Notes: generated by a model not told the origin, from the sequence alone. A DNA stretch of 9,048 nt from DATEDA01 sp035286595 (GCA_035286595.1 DATEDA010000160.1:1-9048); one strand, 5' to 3'. Shown: positions 1 through 6,467, numbered from the stretch's first letter. Translations and numbers: made by a program.

Positions 1-269
1 CCCTGGTCTCGCATCTCAGCTCGATCGTGAGCGTGTTCGCCGGCGCGAGCCGCTATCGGCTGGATCGCTTCCTCATGCTCGCCGTCCTTGGCCGGTTGCT
101 CTGGACATCCGCGTACCTCGGTCTCGGCTATGCGGTGGGCACCGACCTGGAGGCCGCCTCGAGCTTCCTCGCCAATCTTAGTCTGCTGCTGGTTTTCTTG
201 GCCACGTCGATCGGGGCGGGTCTGGTTGCCTCGGGACGGTTGGCGGCGGGTTCTCACGCCAGTTCCTGA
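1..269 (+). CDS. DedA / SNARE-associated family membrane protein, C-terminal fragment
   Basis: This is the 3' end of a gene that begins before the window; the reading frame enters at base 3 and stops with TGA at 267-269. About 88 residues are visible. They start LVSHLSSIVSVFAGASRYR, followed by RFLMLAVLGRLLWTSAYLG and LGYAVG, the pattern of the DedA/SNARE-associated (VTT domain) family: a re-entrant, glycine-containing segment, an aromatic-rich helix with a G-x-x-x-W-type motif, then a terminal hydrophobic helix (FLANLSLLLVFLATSIGAGL). DedA proteins sit in the inner membrane and take part in lipid flipping and envelope homeostasis in general; the specific role here is unknown. A GTG at 27 is open in frame, but homology-like sequence continues upstream of it, so it is not the start. 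No cotranscribed partner is visible; the next gene has its own promoter. Confidence 0.75.
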   Translation, partial: LVSHLSSIVSVFAGASRYRLDRFLMLAVLGRLLWTSAYLGLGYAVGTDLEAASSFLANLSLLLVFLATSIGAGLVASGRLAAGSHASS

Positions 270-310
270 ACGCACGCCTCGGTGCCGGCGCGGCTCGGTG
301 GCGCGTGCGT
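270..310 (+). terminator. possible hairpin behind the DedA gene (no T-run)
   Basis: An 8-base perfect inverted repeat, ACGCACGC (270-277) and GCGTGCGT (303-310), starts one base after the upstream stop codon. Its 25-base interior can form a smaller GCCG/CGGC stem. No T-run follows, so this is not a standard intrinsic terminator; it could be a 3' stabilising structure or part of a factor-dependent terminator. Confidence 0.35.
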
Positions 311-368
311 CTCACCGCTGCGCGCGGATCAGCCATCTCCGAGTGACTTCCGTCGCTACCCGTAAATA

Positions 369-377
369 TGGTAATAT
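369..377 (+). promoter_or_regulatory. extended -10 promoter of the vapBC module, possibly leaderless transcript
   Basis: TG-G-TAATAT (369-377) matches an extended -10 element (TGnTATAAT) with one mismatch in the hexamer, in a local A/T-rich island that stands out from GC-rich surroundings. No convincing -35 hexamer lies 16-18 bases upstream, which suits an extended -10 promoter. The last base of the hexamer is only 6 bases before the A of the antitoxin ATG (384), so transcription would be predicted to begin at or within a base or two of the start codon. The spaced ATAT pair (367-377) could also be part of an autoregulatory VapB operator, as is usual for type II modules; that is inference. Confidence 0.5.
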
Positions 378-383
378 GGGCGG

Positions 384-644
384 ATGAAAACGACCATTGA
401 GATCCCGGATCCGCTGTTCCGCAAAGCCAAGTCGAAAGCTGCCGAACGCGGGCAGACGCTCAAGGAACTCGTGACCGAAGCGTTGCAGGACAAGCTCGCG
501 GCCAACACCGGCAAGGCTCGCCCCGGCGAGCCCGAATGGATGCAGGGCTTCGGCAAGCTGCGCCGGCTGCGCAAGGAGACCACGCGTATTCAGGCCCGGA
601 TCGACGAAGCCTTCGAGGTCATCGAGCCCGAGGATCGAGCGTGA
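384..644 (+). CDS. vapB: VapB-type antitoxin (DUF2191-like, ribbon-helix-helix)
   Basis: This 86-residue protein is the likely antitoxin of the toxin gene that overlaps its stop codon. Residues 1-40 (MKTTIEIPDPLFRKAKSKAA, then ERG, then a helix with LKELVTEALQDKL) form a ribbon-helix-helix DNA-binding fold: a beta strand of alternating residues followed by two helices. The C-terminal part, with PGEPEWMQGFGKLRRLRKE and an acidic tail EVIEPEDRA, resembles the toxin-wrapping segment of VapB/DUF2191 antitoxins. The ATG at 384 is chosen because the family begins MKTTIEI; there is no properly spaced Shine-Dalgarno sequence, only GGGCGG directly against the ATG, and a promoter -10 box sits just upstream. 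The stop TGA (642-644) overlaps the toxin GTG in GTGA, indicating translational coupling. The protein is expected to neutralise the toxin and repress the operon, as in other vapBC modules. Confidence 0.85.
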   Translation: MKTTIEIPDPLFRKAKSKAAERGQTLKELVTEALQDKLAANTGKARPGEPEWMQGFGKLRRLRKETTRIQARIDEAFEVIEPEDRA

Positions 645-1018
645 TCCTGGACACCAACGCGCTGTCCGCGTTCGTGGACGGCGATGCTGGTGTCGGCGAA
701 ATTCTGCGCCGGCAGGCGCGTGCGGCGATTCCGGTCATCGTGCTGGGCGAGTTCCGGTACGGCATCGCCGAGTCCAGGCATCGCTCGGCCTACGAAGCGT
801 GGCTGGAGTCCCAGCTGCCTCATTTCGACGTCCTCGCTGTCACGGACGAGACGGCTGTCGCCTACGCCGCGCTGCGGGTAAGTCTCAGGCGATCGGGTCG
901 TCCGATCCCGGCCAATGACGCTTGGATCGCAGCGCTCGCCCTGCAGCACCGGCTGCCCGTCCTCAGCCGCGATCAGCACTTCGACGCGGTGCCCGACCTC
1001 AAGCGAACGAGCTGGTAG
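641..1018 (+). CDS. vapC: VapC-type PIN-domain ribonuclease toxin
   Basis: The protein has 125 residues, the usual length of VapC toxins. VapC proteins are Mg2+/Mn2+-dependent ribonucleases that block translation by cleaving tRNA or rRNA; the target here cannot be read from sequence. The acidic PIN residues are all visible: D4 in VILDTNALS, E37 in VLGEFRYGI, D93 in IPANDAWIAALA and D111 in VLSRDQHFD, with D115 close behind. The start is the GTG at 641, which overlaps the antitoxin stop by 4 bases and gives the family's N-terminus (V-I-L-D-T-N). An in-frame ATG at 536 would add 35 residues unlike any PIN domain, read in a different frame inside the antitoxin, and is rejected. The gene ends SW-TAG at 1018 and faces alkB tail to tail. 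Confidence 0.9.
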   Translation: MILDTNALSAFVDGDAGVGEILRRQARAAIPVIVLGEFRYGIAESRHRSAYEAWLESQLPHFDVLAVTDETAVAYAALRVSLRRSGRPIPANDAWIAALALQHRLPVLSRDQHFDAVPDLKRTSW

Positions 1019-1030
1019 CGGCGTTCGCGC

Positions 1031-1068
1031 CGCGCCAAGGGGGCCGCTGTCCGATATGCCCTTGCGCG
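1031..1068. terminator. possible hairpin between converging vapC and alkB
   Basis: CGCGCCAAGGG (1031-1041) pairs with CCCTTGCGCG (1059-1068) over 10 base pairs with one bulged C; the loop is 17 bases. It lies in the 83-base gap between two converging genes, where a two-way terminator would be expected, but there is no T-run on either side, so its activity is uncertain. Confidence 0.35.
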
Positions 1069-1101
1069 ACCGCGGGCGACGAGCTCCAAAGGCGCGCCTG
1101 G

Positions 1102-1728
1102 TCAGGCTGCCTTGCGAAACGTCAGGTTGATGCGATGCTCGCCCACTAGGGCGTGATGGCCCGGCTTGAGGGGATTCACGCCGTGATACCGCAAGCGGGC
1201 GGGTCCGCCCCATACCACCACGTCGCCGTGCTGGAGCGGGACGCGAGCGGCCTGGTCCGCCCGGTTCGATCCGCCGAACAGGAAAACCGCCGGGATGCCG
1301 AGCGAGACGGAGACGATGGGCTCGCTGAAGTCGCGTTCGTTCTTGTCCTGGTGCAACGTCAGTCGGGCACCCGGCTCGTACCGGTTGACCAGGCAGGCGT
1401 CGGGCACGAAGCCATGGAAGCCGGCGTTCGCCGCGGCGTCCCCGGCGAGCCGCAGGAACGCAGCGGGCATGCGAGGCCAGGGCCTGCCGGTCTCGGGATC
1501 CCTGGCGTCGTAGCGATAGCCGGTCCGATCCGTCACCCAGCCGAGCGCGCCGCAGTTCGTCATCGCTGCCGACATGCGGTGGCCCCCTGGCGTGACCATG
1601 TGGCGGAACGGAGCCTGCGCAACCACCGCCTGCACGCCGGCGAGCAGCGCGACCTGGTCAGGCGCGGCGAAGCCGCGCAGGACCACGGCGCCGGGGCCCA
1701 AGGGCTCATTGACGCCGGGTTCGTTCAC
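1102..1728 (-). CDS. alkB: AlkB, alpha-ketoglutarate-dependent DNA/RNA repair dioxygenase
   Basis: AlkB removes methyl and etheno groups from N1-methyladenine, N3-methylcytosine and related lesions by Fe(II)/2-oxoglutarate-dependent hydroxylation. The 208-residue protein matches the E. coli enzyme along its length: PFRHMVTPGGHRMSAAMTNC and GWVTDRTGYRY form the nucleotide-recognition lid, then DACLVNRYEPGARL. The iron ligands are H126 and D128 (LHQDKNE) and H182 (YHGVNPL); R199 and R205 near the end (HRINLTFRKAA) are placed like the 2-oxoglutarate-binding arginines of E. coli AlkB. The spacing between the first and third iron ligand (56 residues) equals that of E. coli. The start is the GTG at 1728; it is the first start codon after an in-frame stop at 1768-1770, and no clear ribosome binding site precedes it. 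It lies 39 bases behind the propeller gene on the same strand. No ada-type gene accompanies it. Confidence 0.96.
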   Translation of the reverse strand: MNEPGVNEPLGPGAVVLRGFAAPDQVALLAGVQAVVAQAPFRHMVTPGGHRMSAAMTNCGALGWVTDRTGYRYDARDPETGRPWPRMPAAFLRLAGDAAANAGFHGFVPDACLVNRYEPGARLTLHQDKNERDFSEPIVSVSLGIPAVFLFGGSNRADQAARVPLQHGDVVVWGGPARLRYHGVNPLKPGHHALVGEHRINLTFRKAA

Positions 1729-1767
1729 GTCGCGTCGTGAAAGATGATGCCGACCGTATGGCGGCGA

Positions 1768-3867
1768 TCAATCGGCGTGGGCTTCTCGCCCGCGATCCTG
1801 CGAACGATCAAACGACCGCGGCGTTCCGATCAGCGGCGTCTTCAGCGGCGCGGCAACGCCGACCAGGACTGCGATCGAGTTGCCGCCGGGGTTGTTGATG
1901 AGCGGAGTTGGCTTCCAGTTGTTAGCCAGCCACACGTTGCCCGACGGGTCGATCGCGATACCCGTGTTCCGAACCAGGGCGTCGCTCGTATAGCCAGTGC
2001 CATCCGGCGAAATGGCTTTGCCGACCTTGCGCTTGGTCGGTGGACATTTGGACGTGTCGACGCCGCAGAAGTGGCTGACCCGGTTCGGCGCTGCCCACTC
2101 CGCAGTGTTTTCGGGTTGTGCCAGGTCGAACGGAAACCCGAAATTGGCAACCCAGACCGTATCGTTCCCGTCGATCGCGACCCCCCATGGAATGGTCAGG
2201 CCGCCGCCGGTGAACGGCGAGCCGACATGCGGCTTGCGACCGGGGTGGCGGAGGAACAACGCGATCGAGGGGTCGGCTGCGGGACCAAGATCCGGGTTGT
2301 CGGGCGGACATGGCACATCCATGAAATCCGAGTTCGCGACCCAGATGTTCCCGCGACTGTCGGATGCGACGCCCATCGGGCGCCTGAGCTGGGTGCGGCC
2401 TTGCGGACCTTTGGGCGGAATGACTTCGATCACGTTCCCTTCGGGTCCGATGACGGCGAGCGTGCTGTTCAGCGATCCCGTCGCCCAGGCGTTACCCTGG
2501 TGATCGATCGCGATACCGAAAGTCTTCATCTTCGCGGCGCTCGCATTGACCGGCGGCGGGATGGGGATCTCGAACGCCTTGCCCGGCCGGCCTCTCGGGT
2601 AGAGCGTGACGGAATCGGCGGCGCAGTTGGCGATCCAGATGTTCCCCCGGCGATCGGGCACGGTGGACTGCGGCCAGGAGATCGGCCCTGCCGTGAGCCC
2701 GTCGTCCCGTGAGAGCGGCTTTCCGTCTGGCCGGAACACCGAAACGCTGTTGGCCGGGGGCACCAGGCAGCCCGTTCCCGCGAAGCCGAAATTGCCGACC
2801 CAGATGAGGCCGTTCGGGGCGATCGAGATCCCGAAACCCGCCCCCGAGAGCCCGCCGCCGAAGTACGGCGACCCGGGAAAATTCTCTCCCCACGGATAGA
2901 ACTTCAGCAGGCGCGTGCCGGCGCAGGCGGGCTTGTCCGGCGGCTGTGGGATGTAGTTGTCGTTCACCCAGAGGAACCCCTCCTGGTCGATGGCGAAAGC
3001 TCCGGGGCCGTTCATCAGATTGTTCTCGTCCTGAACGCTGGAGAAGCTGCCGGTGAATTTCAGGAACAGCGTCCACGCATCCGGCGGTTGATCCTGCGCC
3101 AGCGCCGGAGCATAGACCTGCTGCGCCAGGGACAGATCGAAGAGCTCGGCAACGTTCAGCCACGGGTATTTCGCGATGTTCGCCATGGCCTGGAGGACGT
3201 TTCTCGGACGCCGTCCGCCGGGCACTGTGGTCGCATCGAAAAGATCCCGGCAGCCGACGTGCGTCGCGATGCAGTAGGCAACGATGTTCGCCAGGGAATT
3301 GAACGTCCGCAGCGCCGTCGTTTCCGGACCGTTGGGAGGCAGGCGTAGAACGGCGGCCACGGTTCCGGTTCGCGGATCGACCATGTTCCCGGCCATGCGG
3401 ACGGCGTTGAGCATGCCATACCGGTTGCCCTCGATCGCCGATCCGTCCACGAACTGCGCGAAGGCGAACCCGGTCGCAACCGTCGTTCGCTCGTTGACGA
3501 CCACGGGGCCGGCAACCGGCGCCTGCCCGATCGCGCTCACCAGCATGGCCGGGCCGCTTTTCGCGCGAACGAAGAGCAGCGGCTGCAGCGACGCGGGCAG
3601 CCCGCGAGGCAGGTGGTAGTCGAGCTTGAACTCGCCGGAGGGACCGGTGGTGGCGCGACCGAGGACTCTCGCAATTCCGGGGGGGTCGACGAAGCGCGCG
3701 TACAGGGACACCTCGTAGCCGGCCAAGCCGGTTCCGCCGCTCTCCACGGTGCCGCGAAGCCTCGTTCCGCTCGCGGCTTCGGCGTTCGACAGAGCGGCCA
3801 CGGTCAACACCAGCAGCGCGATGGTCGAACCGGACGGAATTCGGTGCAAAGGCATGACGCTCCCCAT
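1768..3867 (-). CDS. secreted NHL-repeat beta-propeller protein of unknown function
   Basis: With the start at 3867 the protein has 699 residues. The N-terminus is a Sec signal peptide: basic stretch, hydrophobic core STIALLVLTVAAL, cleavage likely after NAEA (residue 31). Residues ~37-90 look like a carboxypeptidase-regulatory/transthyretin-like beta domain (LRGTVESGGTGLAGYEVSLY ... TTGPSGEFKLDY). Residues ~120-260 form a helical region I cannot name. From ~290 there are seven NHL/Vgb-like units of the pattern GIAIDxxGNxWVAN, at about 291, 344, 398, 450, 498, 561 and 635, fitting a seven-bladed propeller. Eight cysteines (199, 206, 315, 367, 415, 520, 601, 608) suit an oxidising, extracytoplasmic location. 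The frame is open to a start codon at 3957, but that lies upstream of the predicted promoter and would bury the signal peptide. ATG 3855, four bases behind GGGGAG, is the alternative start. A ligand-binding or lyase-like role is possible; no catalytic residues of Vgb lyase can be asserted. Confidence 0.85.
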   Translation of the reverse strand: MGSVMPLHRIPSGSTIALLVLTVAALSNAEAASGTRLRGTVESGGTGLAGYEVSLYARFVDPPGIARVLGRATTGPSGEFKLDYHLPRGLPASLQPLLFVRAKSGPAMLVSAIGQAPVAGPVVVNERTTVATGFAFAQFVDGSAIEGNRYGMLNAVRMAGNMVDPRTGTVAAVLRLPPNGPETTALRTFNSLANIVAYCIATHVGCRDLFDATTVPGGRRPRNVLQAMANIAKYPWLNVAELFDLSLAQQVYAPALAQDQPPDAWTLFLKFTGSFSSVQDENNLMNGPGAFAIDQEGFLWVNDNYIPQPPDKPACAGTRLLKFYPWGENFPGSPYFGGGLSGAGFGISIAPNGLIWVGNFGFAGTGCLVPPANSVSVFRPDGKPLSRDDGLTAGPISWPQSTVPDRRGNIWIANCAADSVTLYPRGRPGKAFEIPIPPPVNASAAKMKTFGIAIDHQGNAWATGSLNSTLAVIGPEGNVIEVIPPKGPQGRTQLRRPMGVASDSRGNIWVANSDFMDVPCPPDNPDLGPAADPSIALFLRHPGRKPHVGSPFTGGGLTIPWGVAIDGNDTVWVANFGFPFDLAQPENTAEWAAPNRVSHFCGVDTSKCPPTKRKVGKAISPDGTGYTSDALVRNTGIAIDPSGNVWLANNWKPTPLINNPGGNSIAVLVGVAAPLKTPLIGTPRSFDRSQDRGREAHAD

Positions 3868-3870
3868 TCT

Positions 3871-3900
3871 TCTTCGGTCTTCTTCGGCCCGCTTCGGCGC
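3871..3900 (-). repeat. three 10-base tandem units in the leader of the propeller gene
   Basis: On the plus strand three consecutive 10-base blocks read TCTTCGGTCT, TCTTCGGCCC and GCTTCGGCGC, sharing CTTCGG at the same phase. In the mRNA they give repeated CCGAAG(AAG) directly before the ATG at 3867. The block falls inside the predicted 5' untranslated region. It makes the leader purine-rich, which may aid ribosome loading; a protein or RNA binding site is also possible. Confidence 0.5.
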
Positions 3901-3918
3901 TCGACCGCGGAGGCGAAA

Positions 3919-3947
3919 ATGGTAGGGGGCCCGTGTGGCTGCGTCAA
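3919..3947 (-). promoter_or_regulatory. sigma70-like promoter of the propeller gene
   Basis: On the minus strand TTGACG (3942-3947) is followed after exactly 17 bases by TACCAT (3919-3924). That is 5 of 6 matches to the -35 consensus and 4 of 6 to the -10. Transcription would start near 3912, leaving a leader of about 45 bases before the ATG at 3867. This placement argues against the upstream in-frame start at 3957. alkB may be read from the same promoter. Confidence 0.55.
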
Positions 3948-4159
3948 GGACGCTCAAGTGACATCAAGGCAGGGTCACTAGGATGATCTGAGCCCGATTC
4001 ACCCACCCGGTTCAGCGGCACTTCGACGCCCGCGCTCCGCAACTCGCGGCCGCGGTCCTCGTCCGGCGTGAACGGCGACACGGTGCGGCGCTCGCCGGAG
4101 CACCGGTGCGTGCCCGGACGGCGCTATCGTATCGGCTGCAGTCCATCGAGGAGAGTTCC

Positions 4160-4366
4160 ATGCGACCGATCTTGATCGCCTTCGCCGTCGCCCTGCTGGC
4201 CGCCTGCGGGGTTGAAACCGCCGGCACCGCGGCGACTGCCGGCGCCGTGAAGAAGCAGGAGGTCGAGCAGGGCAAGAAGACGATGGAGCAAGCGACCCGG
4301 CGCGTGGAGGACTCGATGAGCAAGGCCCAGCAGCGGTTGCAGGAATCCGAGGGCGGCGGCAAGTAG
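4160..4366 (+). CDS. small outer-membrane-type lipoprotein, 68 residues
   Basis: The protein begins MRPILIAFAVALLAAC: a short basic start, a hydrophobic core and a lipobox L13-A14-A15-C16, so it should be cleaved by signal peptidase II and lipidated at C16. The residue after the cysteine is Gly, not Asp, so the Lol pathway would be expected to carry it to the outer membrane. The mature part is a GT/A-rich linker (GVETAGTAATAGA) followed by a charged helix (KKQEVEQGKKTMEQATRRVE, SKAQQRLQES) with possible coiled-coil character. Similar small lipoproteins of unknown function are common in Betaproteobacteria. The ATG at 4160 is chosen over an in-frame GTG at 4106 because GAGGAG (4148-4153) stands 6 bases before it and the signal peptide starts there. 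The M48 peptidase gene follows after 52 bases on the same strand. Confidence 0.85.
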   Translation: MRPILIAFAVALLAACGVETAGTAATAGAVKKQEVEQGKKTMEQATRRVEDSMSKAQQRLQESEGGGK

Positions 4367-4385
4367 CCGGAGGGCGGTTTCGGAC

Positions 4386-4400
4386 GCGCAGCGGGTGCGC
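4386..4400 (+). other. small hairpin between the lipoprotein and peptidase genes
   Basis: GCGCA (4386-4390) and TGCGC (4396-4400) form a 5-base-pair stem with a GCGGG loop. It is flanked by complementary GGAGG (4369-4373) and CCTCC (4404-4408), which could extend it as an outer stem. It lies in the 52-base gap before the peptidase ATG (4419), which lacks a recognisable Shine-Dalgarno sequence; a transcript-processing or translation-control role is possible. There is no T-run, so it is not an intrinsic terminator. Confidence 0.3.
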
Positions 4401-4418
4401 TAACCTCCACGGCTTCCG

Positions 4419-6284
4419 ATGCGATCGATCGCCGAGTACCACGACCTCATCGCCCGGCTCGAGCGGCTCGCGGCCGAGGCGCCGACCCGCTACCTCTGGC
4501 GGGTGGGGCTGCTCGCGCTGCTCGGGATCGGCTTCATCGCCGCGGCGTTCGTCGTCGCAGCGGGCCTCGTGATCGGCGTCGTTGCCCTCATCCTGATCTC
4601 CAAGAAGTTCGTGCTGATCAAGATCGCCTGGATCCCGCTCGTCTTCGCCTGGATGATCCTCAAGGCGATGTGGGTGCGGATCCCGCCGCCGGAAGGACGT
4701 CTGCTCGCGCGCGGCGAGGCACCGCAGCTCTTCGCCGAGATCGAGGCGGTCCGGAAGGCGGTCGGTGCGCAGCGAATCCACCGCGTGGTGGTGACTCCCG
4801 ATTTCAATGCCGCGGTCGCTCAGGTGCCGCGGCTCGGCCTGCTCGGCTGGCCGCACAACTATCTCGTGGTCGGCCTGCCGCTGATGGCGAGCCTCGCGCG
4901 CGAGGAGTTCCGCGCGGTGCTCGCGCACGAGTTCGGCCATCTCTCGCGTCACCACGCGCGGTTCGGGAACTGGATCTACCGCATCCGCCAGACCTGGTAC
5001 CGGCTGCTCGCGATCCTCGAGCACGAGGGCGGTCTCTCGACGCGGATGTTCGCGAAGTTCTTCGAGTGGTACGCGCCGTACTTCAACGCCTACAGCTTCG
5101 TGCTCGCGCGTGCGAACGAGTACGAGGCCGACCGGGCGTCCGCCCGGGTCGCGGGCGCCGGGGCGGCCGGGAGCGCGCTCGCTGCGGTTCATGCCAAGGC
5201 GGCGTACCTCGACAGCCAATACTGGGAGAAGCTCTGGGCGGGCGTGCGCGACCGGGCGGAGCCGCCGGCGGCACCGTACTCGGAGCTCCTCGCACGGTGC
5301 AAGCACGTTCCGGCCGAGGTCGGCAAGGCATACGCGAAGGTCGCGCTCGATGCGACGTCGGACCTCAACGACACTCACCCCTCGCTCGCCGAGCGGCTGC
5401 AGGCGCTCGGCGTCCCGGCGCAGATGCGCTTCGAGCTGGAGCGCTCGGCGGCCGACGAGCTGCTCGGGCCGGCACTCGCGAAGCTCGCCGCCGAGCAGGA
5501 CCGTCGCTGGTTCGAGCAGGTCGCGCCGGCGTGGCGCGAACGCCATCGGACGGTCGCGGAGGAGCGCAAGCGCTGCGACGCCCTCGACGCGCACGCGCAG
5601 GAGGGCGAGCTTGCCCTCGAGGCGGCGTGGGAGCGGGCGCGGCTCGCCGAGTCGCTCGACGGTCGCTTGGCTGCGCTGCCGCTCTACCGCCGGCTCGTCG
5701 AGCGCCATCCCGAGCACGTGCCCGCGGTGTACACCTACGGCCGGGTGCTGCTCCAGGGCGGCGACGAGCAGGGCGTCGCGCTCGTCGAGCGCGCAATGGC
5801 GCTCGACGCCGAGGCCGAGCAGTCGGGTGCGGCGCTCCTGTTCGAGTTCTATCGGGCGCGCAAGGACGTCGCCGGCATGGACCGCTGGCACGCCAGGCTC
5901 GACGAGCTCGCCGGGACGCGCGCGAAGGCGCACGCCGAGCTCACGCGGTTCGAGCCGAAGGACCCGCTCGAGGCGCACGGCGTTTCGGGGCCGACGCTGG
6001 CGAAGCTCGCCGCGGTGATCGCCGAGATCCGCAAGGTGAAGCGGGCGTGGCTTGTCCGGAAGCACGGCGGACACCTGCCGAAGGTGCCCGGCTACCTGCT
6101 CCTGCTCGAGTTCGCCTGGACATCCCACCTCACCGGCGGCCGCAACCGTGCGGTGCGCGCCGTGTTCGATCGGTTCGCGGTGGACGAGGATGGCCCCGTC
6201 GTGATCCGCGACGCGGCGGAGTCGCGCCGGCTGCGCAAGGCAGTCGCGACGGTCCCGGGCGCACTGATTTTCGAACGCCACTGA
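4419..6284 (+). CDS. membrane-anchored M48 family zinc metallopeptidase with TPR-like C-terminal part
   Basis: The protein has 621 residues. Two to three transmembrane helices lie at about 28-60 and 66-84 (LLALLGIGFIAAAFVVAAGL; IAWIPLVFAWMILKAMW). The M48 catalytic domain follows: HEFGH at 170-174 gives zinc ligands H170 and H174 and the catalytic E171, and E234 in NEYEAD is the third ligand, with D238. DTHPSLAERLQALG (318-331) is another typical M48 signature. Residues ~415-510 (AALPLYRRLVERHPEHVPAV ... YGRVLLQGGDEQGVALVERA) resemble TPR units, likely for partner binding. HtpX- and Ste24-like relatives degrade damaged membrane or envelope proteins; the substrate here is unknown. It is longer than HtpX (about 290 residues) because of the TPR region. 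The start at 4419 has no clear Shine-Dalgarno sequence. The preceding lipoprotein gene is probably cotranscribed. Confidence 0.9.
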   Translation: MRSIAEYHDLIARLERLAAEAPTRYLWRVGLLALLGIGFIAAAFVVAAGLVIGVVALILISKKFVLIKIAWIPLVFAWMILKAMWVRIPPPEGRLLARGEAPQLFAEIEAVRKAVGAQRIHRVVVTPDFNAAVAQVPRLGLLGWPHNYLVVGLPLMASLAREEFRAVLAHEFGHLSRHHARFGNWIYRIRQTWYRLLAILEHEGGLSTRMFAKFFEWYAPYFNAYSFVLARANEYEADRASARVAGAGAAGSALAAVHAKAAYLDSQYWEKLWAGVRDRAEPPAAPYSELLARCKHVPAEVGKAYAKVALDATSDLNDTHPSLAERLQALGVPAQMRFELERSAADELLGPALAKLAAEQDRRWFEQVAPAWRERHRTVAEERKRCDALDAHAQEGELALEAAWERARLAESLDGRLAALPLYRRLVERHPEHVPAVYTYGRVLLQGGDEQGVALVERAMALDAEAEQSGAALLFEFYRARKDVAGMDRWHARLDELAGTRAKAHAELTRFEPKDPLEAHGVSGPTLAKLAAVIAEIRKVKRAWLVRKHGGHLPKVPGYLLLLEFAWTSHLTGGRNRAVRAVFDRFAVDEDGPVVIRDAAESRRLRKAVATVPGALIFERH

Positions 6285-6467
6285 TCAGGCCCGCCGCGGC
6301 TTGTGCGACCCCCCTCCCGCGGGCTCAGCGCGTCGGCGTCGCCGCTGGGCTGGGTCTCGCGGCGGCAGCGCCGCGGCCGACGGCTGCGGCGAGAGCTCGT
6401 CGGCCTTGTCGACCCAGCCGCCGCCGAGCGCCTTGTAGATGTTGACGAGCGAGCCGTAGAGCTCGGA
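6285..6467 (-). pseudogene. 3' remnant of an RND efflux outer membrane factor (NodT/OprM family)
   Basis: Read on the minus strand, 6467-6285 gives SELYGSLVNIYKALGGGWVD followed by KADELSPQPSAAA and an arginine-rich tail before TGA (6285-6287). The string L-V-N-x-Y-K-A-L-G-G-G-W is the hallmark C-terminal end of outer membrane factors of tripartite RND pumps (OprM/NodT type), where it ends the last periplasmic helix. These proteins normally have about 450-500 residues. Upstream of 6467 the same frame turns into Arg/Pro/Ser-rich sequence without family features, and no other frame resumes the protein, so only about 60 codons survive, without a start. The last ~20 codons (QRRRRR ... SHKPRRA) may be read-on beyond the original end. 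Its stop abuts the peptidase stop: the two TGA codons together form the palindrome TGATCA. I infer a deletion or rearrangement remnant, not a working gene. Confidence 0.7.

Noticed and set aside
536..640. N-terminal extension of the VapC toxin from the in-frame ATG at 536
   Set aside because: The added 35 residues overlap the antitoxin in another frame and do not look like a PIN domain; GTG 641 gives the canonical N-terminus and a 4-base overlap.
1153..2712. Two plus-strand open frames antisense to alkB and the end of the propeller gene
   Set aside because: No ribosome site or recognisable domain; the opposite strand carries proteins with strong family motifs.
3944..4081. Minus-strand open frame of 45 codons (GTG at 4081, TGA at 3944-3946) with a fairly protein-like translation (SPFTPDEDRGRELRSAGVEV)
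   Set aside because: No Shine-Dalgarno sequence, no family recognised, and its end overlaps the predicted -35 box of the propeller gene; too little to call a gene.
4081..4105. Inverted repeat CGGTGC / GCACCG between the diverging propeller and lipoprotein genes
   Set aside because: A terminator is not expected between divergent genes and there is no T-run; it could be a regulator site, but nothing supports that beyond the 6-base arms.
4378..4406. TTTCGG-17-TAACCT as a promoter for the peptidase gene
   Set aside because: Only 2 of 6 and 3 of 6 consensus matches; such weak pairs are expected by chance.
3999..6281. Open frame of about 760 codons on the minus strand across the whole M48 peptidase gene
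   Set aside because: It is antisense to a gene with clear catalytic motifs; the translation is Arg/Glu/Leu/Pro-rich low-complexity sequence with no domain. High G/C third positions leave such antisense frames open.
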